A DNA stretch of 64,000 nucleotides. Origin: Prauserella flavalba. GTDB lineage: Bacteria > Actinomycetota > Actinomycetes > Mycobacteriales > Pseudonocardiaceae. Positions 59,622 to 64,000 of the stretch are shown one piece after another. The DNA is taken from positions 1-64,000 of the forward strand of contig NZ_MASU01000001.1 in assembly GCF_003202235.1 (NCBI RefSeq). Reading direction: 5' to 3'. Numbering within the stretch: the stretch's first letter is position 1; every line of letters starts with the position of its first letter. The notes beneath the pieces are model-generated. The model was not told the DNA's origin, ran no database searches, and worked only from the letters and a program-made list of their open reading frames with translations. Both the position numbers and the translations under genes were made by a program.

Positions 59622-62327
59622 ATGACGTTGACGGCGACCTCCGCACTGTTCGGCCGCACCAGCGAAACCGCTCTGCTCGGCGGGCACCTCGACGATGCCC
59701 GCGCCGGGCGCAGCACGGCGCTCGTCGTCCGCGGCGAGGCCGGCATCGGCAAGTCCGCGCTGCTCGGCCAGGCGGCGAGTGCCGCGAGCGACTTCCTCGT
59801 GCTGCGCGGCGCGGGTATCGAGACCGAGGCGAAACTGCCCTTCGCGGGCCTACACCTGCTGCTTCGTCCCGTGCTGTCGGAGATCGACGCGCTGCCCGAG
59901 GCACACGCGCAGGCCCTCCAATGCGCGCTCGGCACGGGGTCCGGCGAGGCCGCCGGCCGGTTCACCATCGGGCTCGCCGTGCTGGGGCTGCTCACGCGCC
60001 TGGCGAGGACACGGCCGGTGCTGTGCGTGGTCGACGACGCGCACTGGCTCGACGAGGCCTCCACCGACGCGTTGCTGTTCGCCGCACGCAGGCTCGGCAC
60101 CGAGGGCGTGGTGCTGCTGTTCGCCGCCCGCGACCTGCACGCGCCGCCGTTTCCGGCACCGGGCGTCGCCGAGCTGCGGCTCGGTGGCCTCTCGCCGGAA
60201 GCGGTGGACGAGCTGCTCACCGAGCGGGCGGGCGACCTGCCGAGGCACGTCCGCGACCGGATCGCCGGGGAGGCGTGCGGCAACCCGCTCGCGCTGCTGG
60301 AGCTCGCGGCGGCCCAGCGCGAGGGCCGCGCCACGGAGTCGCCGTACGACGTGGCGAAACTGCCCACTCACAGCAAGATCCAGCACACGTTCGCCGACCG
60401 GATCGCGGCGTTGCCGGAGAGCACGCGGACGCTGCTGCTCGTCGCCGCCGCCGACGGCACGTGCGACACGGGCACCGTCCTCGCCGCCGCGGGCCTGCTC
60501 GGCGCGTCCGCCGACGACCTGCACGTCGCCGAGGACGCCGAGCTGCTCATGTTCACCGACAACTGCATCGGCTTCCGGCACCCGCTCGCGCGCACGGCGG
60601 CGTACCGGACCGCGCCGATGCGGCGGCGGATCGCGGCACATGAGGCGCTCGCGAAGGTGCTCGAGCACCACGGCGACGCCGACCGGCGCGCGTGGCACCT
60701 GGCCGCGGCCAGCACCCGGGCCGACGAGTCGGTGGCGAGCGCGCTGGAAAGCAGTGCCGAGCACGCGCGCGCCAGGGGCGGGTACAGCGCGGTCGCGGCG
60801 GCGTACGAGCGGGCGGCCGACCTCAGTCCCGACCGCCGCGAGCGGGGCAGGCGCCTCACCGCGGCGGCCCGCGCGGCGGCCGACGCGGGCCAGCTCGACC
60901 GGGCCTGTTCGCTGGTCCGGCGTGCCGCGGCGGAGCTGACCGACCCCGTCGAGAGCGCGTGGCCCGCGTTGATCGACGCGACGCTCGCGGAGGACTTCGC
61001 CCGGCCGGCCGAGGCCCAGCAGATTCTCGTGGACACGGCCGGGTCCGTGGCGCAGCGGGAACCGGAGATGGCGAGCAAGCTGCTGTTCTGGGCCGCGGCC
61101 TCGGCGCTCGCTGCCGGTGACGCGAGCGCGGCCGCCAGTGCGGCGGACACGGCGGAGGCGCTCCGGCTGCCCGAGTCCCGAGGGGCCCGCGCCCTCGCGA
61201 CCGTCGCGAACGGAGCCGTGCCCGACGCCATGCGGGCGCTGCGTCAGGTGCTCGACAACGCGGAACTGCCGCTCGGCTGCACCGACCAGCCGCTCGCCTT
61301 GCGCGGGCGGACCGCGGTCGCGGGCTGGCACCTCCTGCTCGGCGACCACGCGACGGCACACGAACTCGCGCTGAGCGTCACCAGGGACAGCAGGGGGCAG
61401 GCCGCGGCCGGGGTGCTGCCCCGGGCACTCGCCGTCGCGGCGCGAGCGGAGCTGCACCTCGGCGACCTCGGTGCCGCGCACGCAAGCGCCACCGAGGGCA
61501 GGCGGCTCGCGACCGACATCGGCCAGCACCACAGCGCCGCCGAGCTGGCGGGGGTGCTGGCCACGCTTGCCGCCGTCGAGGGCGACGAGGCGACGACCGC
61601 CGAGTTCGCCAGGGAGGCACCGCAGGCACAGGCCGCCGTCGCGCTGAGCCTGCTCGACCTGGGACACGGCAGGCCCGACGCCGCGCTCGACCGGCTCACC
61701 GCGCTGGTGCCCGGCCCCGGACGGCTGGAGACCGTGGAGGCCGTGCCGACGATGGTCGAGGCCGCCGTCAGGGCGGGCCGGGCCGGGCAGCTCGGCGACG
61801 TTCTCCCGGCCTTCACCGCCTGGGCCGAGGAGAGCGGCCTGCCGTGGGCCCGCGCCGTCGCGCTGCGCTGCCGGGCGCTGATCGGCGAGCCGCGCCTGTT
61901 CGCCAAAGCCGTCGAGCTGCACCACGCCGAACCGGGCAGGCCGTTCGAGCGCGCCCGCACGGAACTGCTCCACGGCGAATGGCTGCGCCGGGAACGGCAC
62001 CCCGCCCAGGCGCGGGCGCTGCTGCGGTCGGCGCTGACGATCTTCGAACGGCTCGGCGCGCGGCCGTGGGCCGAACGCGCCCGCACCGAGCTGCGCGCGA
62101 CCGGCGAGAGCCTCGGCGCCAAGGCCCACGCACCCGAGCTGGCCCAACGCCTGACGCCGCAGGAGCTGCGCATCGTCCGGCTGGCGGCCGCGGGACTCAG
62201 CAACCGCGACATCGGCGCCCGCCTATACCTCAGCCCGAGGACCGTCGGCTACCACCTTTACAAGGCGTACCCGAAGCTCGGCGTCGCCTCGCGGGTCGAG
62301 CTGGCCAAACTCGGCCTGGCGAGCTGA
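59622..62327 (+). CDS. Large ATP-binding LuxR-family regulator (LAL type)
   Basis: A 901-aa LAL regulator. N-terminal AAA ATPase with Walker A GEAGIGKSALL and Walker B-like VLCVVDDAHWLDE; a long helical TPR-like middle; C-terminal LuxR HTH (LTPQELRIVRLAAAGLSNRD then IGARLYLSPRTVGYHLYKAY). LAL proteins activate catabolic or secondary-metabolite genes. Partner genes are not clear here. ATG 59622 lies after the palindrome; the gene before it is an FMN reductase 60 bases upstream. Confidence 0.93.
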   Translation: MTLTATSALFGRTSETALLGGHLDDARAGRSTALVVRGEAGIGKSALLGQAASAASDFLVLRGAGIETEAKLPFAGLHLLLRPVLSEIDALPEAHAQALQCALGTGSGEAAGRFTIGLAVLGLLTRLARTRPVLCVVDDAHWLDEASTDALLFAARRLGTEGVVLLFAARDLHAPPFPAPGVAELRLGGLSPEAVDELLTERAGDLPRHVRDRIAGEACGNPLALLELAAAQREGRATESPYDVAKLPTHSKIQHTFADRIAALPESTRTLLLVAAADGTCDTGTVLAAAGLLGASADDLHVAEDAELLMFTDNCIGFRHPLARTAAYRTAPMRRRIAAHEALAKVLEHHGDADRRAWHLAAASTRADESVASALESSAEHARARGGYSAVAAAYERAADLSPDRRERGRRLTAAARAAADAGQLDRACSLVRRAAAELTDPVESAWPALIDATLAEDFARPAEAQQILVDTAGSVAQREPEMASKLLFWAAASALAAGDASAAASAADTAEALRLPESRGARALATVANGAVPDAMRALRQVLDNAELPLGCTDQPLALRGRTAVAGWHLLLGDHATAHELALSVTRDSRGQAAAGVLPRALAVAARAELHLGDLGAAHASATEGRRLATDIGQHHSAAELAGVLATLAAVEGDEATTAEFAREAPQAQAAVALSLLDLGHGRPDAALDRLTALVPGPGRLETVEAVPTMVEAAVRAGRAGQLGDVLPAFTAWAEESGLPWARAVALRCRALIGEPRLFAKAVELHHAEPGRPFERARTELLHGEWLRRERHPAQARALLRSALTIFERLGARPWAERARTELRATGESLGAKAHAPELAQRLTPQELRIVRLAAAGLSNRDIGARLYLSPRTVGYHLYKAYPKLGVASRVELAKLGLAS

Positions 62328-62356
62328 CGCCGCGCCCGGCGTGCCAAACTGCGCAC

Positions 62357-63376
62357 GTGGAGTACCAACTCACGGCCGAGCTCACCTCACCGGCAGGCGC
62401 CCCTGACCTGGACCCGCTCCAGCAGGTCGGCGTCGTGGCGCTGCTGGACACCAGGCTGAGCCGCCTCGCGAGCATCGAAGGACCCGACGGGGTGGAGATC
62501 ACCCCCGTCGAGCATTCCGTGCACGCCCACCTGGGCGGCGCCAACGTGAGCTGGCTGCTCGACGCGCCCGCGCTGGTGTTCGCCGAGGACGCGACCAGGG
62601 CCGTGCTGGAGCAGCTGCTCGAGGAGACCGAGCTGCTCGACGGCTGGCAGGTCAAGCACTGCGCGGTGACCGCGACCGACGACCAGCTCGAGAGCGCGCT
62701 GGCCGCCGAGGAGGAGCCGGAGGAAGACCCCGAGCCCGAGCCGCTCACCGAGTACGAGCTGGCCGAGCGCAGGGAGCGCCTGCTGGAGGCCGCCGCCTAC
62801 GTGCGTGCCTTCGGGCCCGAGGCGTTCGGGCACACCGACGGCGGCGACGTCACCGAGGAGGAGGCGCGTTACGTCGCCGGTGCGATCGCGCACGGCGTCG
62901 AGATGCTGATCGACGAGCTGTTCGGTGACATCCAGCTGCTCGAGGACGAGGACACGACGGCGGACGAGGTCGACGCGCTGTGGGCGCTCGACGAGCTGCC
63001 GCAGCAGTACGCCGACCGCTACACCGCGCTGTTCGCCAAGCAGTTCCTCGTCGCCACCGCGATCCTGGGGCACCGGCTGACGCAGGCCGAGTGGACGGCG
63101 CCGCTGTCGATGGCCGAGGCGCTCGCGCTGCACATCGCCAAGTCACGGGCCGAGCTGGAGCTCGACCTTGCCGAGGTGATGGACGAGGACCGGGTCGCCG
63201 AGATCCTCGCGATCTTCGACGACAAGGCCTTCGAGGACGGCGACCACGAGGCCCTTTACGACGGTGGGGGCGCGCCCGACGCCGACGTGATGGCATGGTT
63301 CCGGCCCTACGCCCACCTCACCGACGCACAGGCGCTGCACCCGTACCTCGCGGACGAGGGCCCGTCAGCGAACTGA
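62357..63376 (+). CDS. Acidic hypothetical protein
   Basis: A 339-aa very acidic protein, start GTG 62357 (VEYQLTAELTSPAGAPDLD). An acidic linker (EEEPEEDPEPEPLTEYEL) joins an N-terminal alpha/beta part to a helical C-terminal domain (YVAGAIAHGVEMLIDELFG). No catalytic motif. The longer frame upstream is shadow of the LAL gene. Not recognised. Confidence 0.75.
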   Translation: MEYQLTAELTSPAGAPDLDPLQQVGVVALLDTRLSRLASIEGPDGVEITPVEHSVHAHLGGANVSWLLDAPALVFAEDATRAVLEQLLEETELLDGWQVKHCAVTATDDQLESALAAEEEPEEDPEPEPLTEYELAERRERLLEAAAYVRAFGPEAFGHTDGGDVTEEEARYVAGAIAHGVEMLIDELFGDIQLLEDEDTTADEVDALWALDELPQQYADRYTALFAKQFLVATAILGHRLTQAEWTAPLSMAEALALHIAKSRAELELDLAEVMDEDRVAEILAIFDDKAFEDGDHEALYDGGGAPDADVMAWFRPYAHLTDAQALHPYLADEGPSAN

Positions 63377-63788
63377 CGCCCTCCGCGGCGCGTTGCCGGT
63401 AGGTCATGGTCGCGCTGGTGAGGCCGAGTGCGACCAGCGCGACGCCCATGACCAGGTCGTTCACCCTGCCGGGATCCTGGGCCGGGTGGTCGAGCACGAA
63501 GGCGGCGACGATGAGCCACGCGCCGAGCGCGGCGCCGGCGAGGCTGAGCCCCGGCAGGTCTCTCGGCGCGATGACGCGGATGAGCGCGAGGGTGCCCGCG
63601 ATGAGCGCCACCACGACGTCGTTCGTGTCGACCACGGAGGCGCCAGAAGAGCCGTAGTGCAGCGCGAACGGCGCGAAGCCCAGCCACACCGTGCAGAGGA
63701 ACATGATCGAACTCGGCAGGCTCGGGGTCAGCCTGCCCTCGGTCTCAGGTCCGGTCCAGAAGTGGTTCGCTCGCGCTGTCGTCGGCAC
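63318..63788 (-). CDS. SPW-repeat membrane protein
   Basis: A 156-aa membrane protein with four TM helices (SSIMFLCTVWLGFAPFALHY, VNDLVMGVALVALGLTSATM). VDTNDVVVALIAG and RVNDLVMGVALV are paired repeat cores of SPW-type proteins. The GTG start at 63788 follows AGGAG. It overlaps the acidic protein gene tail-to-tail by 59 bases. Function unknown. Confidence 0.78.
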   Translation of the reverse strand: MPTTARANHFWTGPETEGRLTPSLPSSIMFLCTVWLGFAPFALHYGSSGASVVDTNDVVVALIAGTLALIRVIAPRDLPGLSLAGAALGAWLIVAAFVLDHPAQDPGRVNDLVMGVALVALGLTSATMTYRQRAAEGVSSLTGPRPRGTGAAPVRR

Positions 63789-64000
63789 TGGTCCGCTCCT
63801 CTCCCTGGTCGGCGTGGATCACGCTCCCGGGTGCGCCCGGCCCCCTGATCGCGGGGCCGATCCATACGTTCTTTTGACGCGAGAAGCCGCTCACTCCCGC
63901 CTTTTGTCGTACGCCCGCAGGGTGATTTGCCGCTATTGATCGTGAATCCATAACCGAACGCGCGCGCGTTTTCAAGACTGTCCAGCACGTTCGCAGCGGC
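63789..64000. other. Intergenic end of window, no gene seen
   Basis: The last 212 bases lie upstream of the SPW-repeat gene; I see no ribosome site, repeat or RNA gene. It presumably carries the SPW gene promoter. Confidence 0.5.

Overview
The window is high-GC DNA with frequent GTG starts, 4-base stop/start overlaps and leaderless TAnnnT promoters placed 6-7 nt before start codons. Family content (PucR-controlled proline catabolism, DUF2637, DUF5994, replication-relaxation protein, LapA, SPW-repeat protein) points to an actinomycete, most likely Pseudonocardiaceae (Amycolatopsis/Saccharomonospora/Prauserella type). The genus is an inference from gene content; no rRNA or marker gene is present.

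Layout. 1-5.5 kb: acetoin dehydrogenase operon acoX-acoA-acoB-acoC on the minus strand, followed by a GAF regulator cut by the window edge. 5.6-9.7 kb: fatty-acid desaturase, hotdog thioesterase, small membrane proteins and a BlaI/M56-peptidase pair. 9.7-14.2 kb: PucR regulator divergent from pruA-pruB (proline to glutamate) and a Cys-rich zinc protein. 14.2-20.3 kb: MMPL exporter with divergent MarR, a VOC protein with AraC, and a TetR repressor facing a DrrAB-like ABC exporter across two TetR-type operators. 20.3-22.8 kb: two opposed arrays of a 21-bp repeat, then an opine-dehydrogenase-like gene coupled to a luciferase-like oxidoreductase.

22.8-32.3 kb is an aromatic-ring catabolic cluster. 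A phenylacetate-CoA-ligase-like gene and a P450 lie downstream of a seven-gene unit: Rieske oxygenase, 36-aa membrane peptide, M20-fold protein, class III extradiol dioxygenase, C-C hydrolase, alpha/beta-fold protein, IclR regulator. Every junction in that unit is a 4-base overlap, and it ends in a GC hairpin. A second meta-cleavage-type hydrolase is divergent. Two members lack their families' usual catalytic residues. 32.5-44.8 kb is mixed housekeeping and accessory DNA: disulfide oxidoreductase, serine hydrolases, SDR, YdcF, Uma2, LysR/class-A beta-lactamase-like pair, M15 peptidase, AbrB, GlxA pair and a lipoprotein.

About 45-57.1 kb looks like an integrated element or island: DUF2637, XRE-TPR regulator coupled to a MenC-like enolase, a radical-SAM/CYTH gene pair, a replication-relaxation protein, a CGAGAC repeat cluster and a large serine recombinase. 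The recombinase stop codon lies inside a 37-bp copy of the 3' half of tRNA-Lys; the intact tRNA-Lys is 1.1 kb to the right. The dispersed GCAGTGAAGG-type palindrome, found at five intergenic loci between 5 and 33 kb, was not seen from 33 kb onward, including the island. 58.2-64 kb: tRNA-Lys, two tiny minus-strand genes (one a 21-aa peptide with two identical CxCCxxC modules), an FMN reductase, a large LuxR-family regulator, an acidic hypothetical protein and an SPW-repeat membrane protein.
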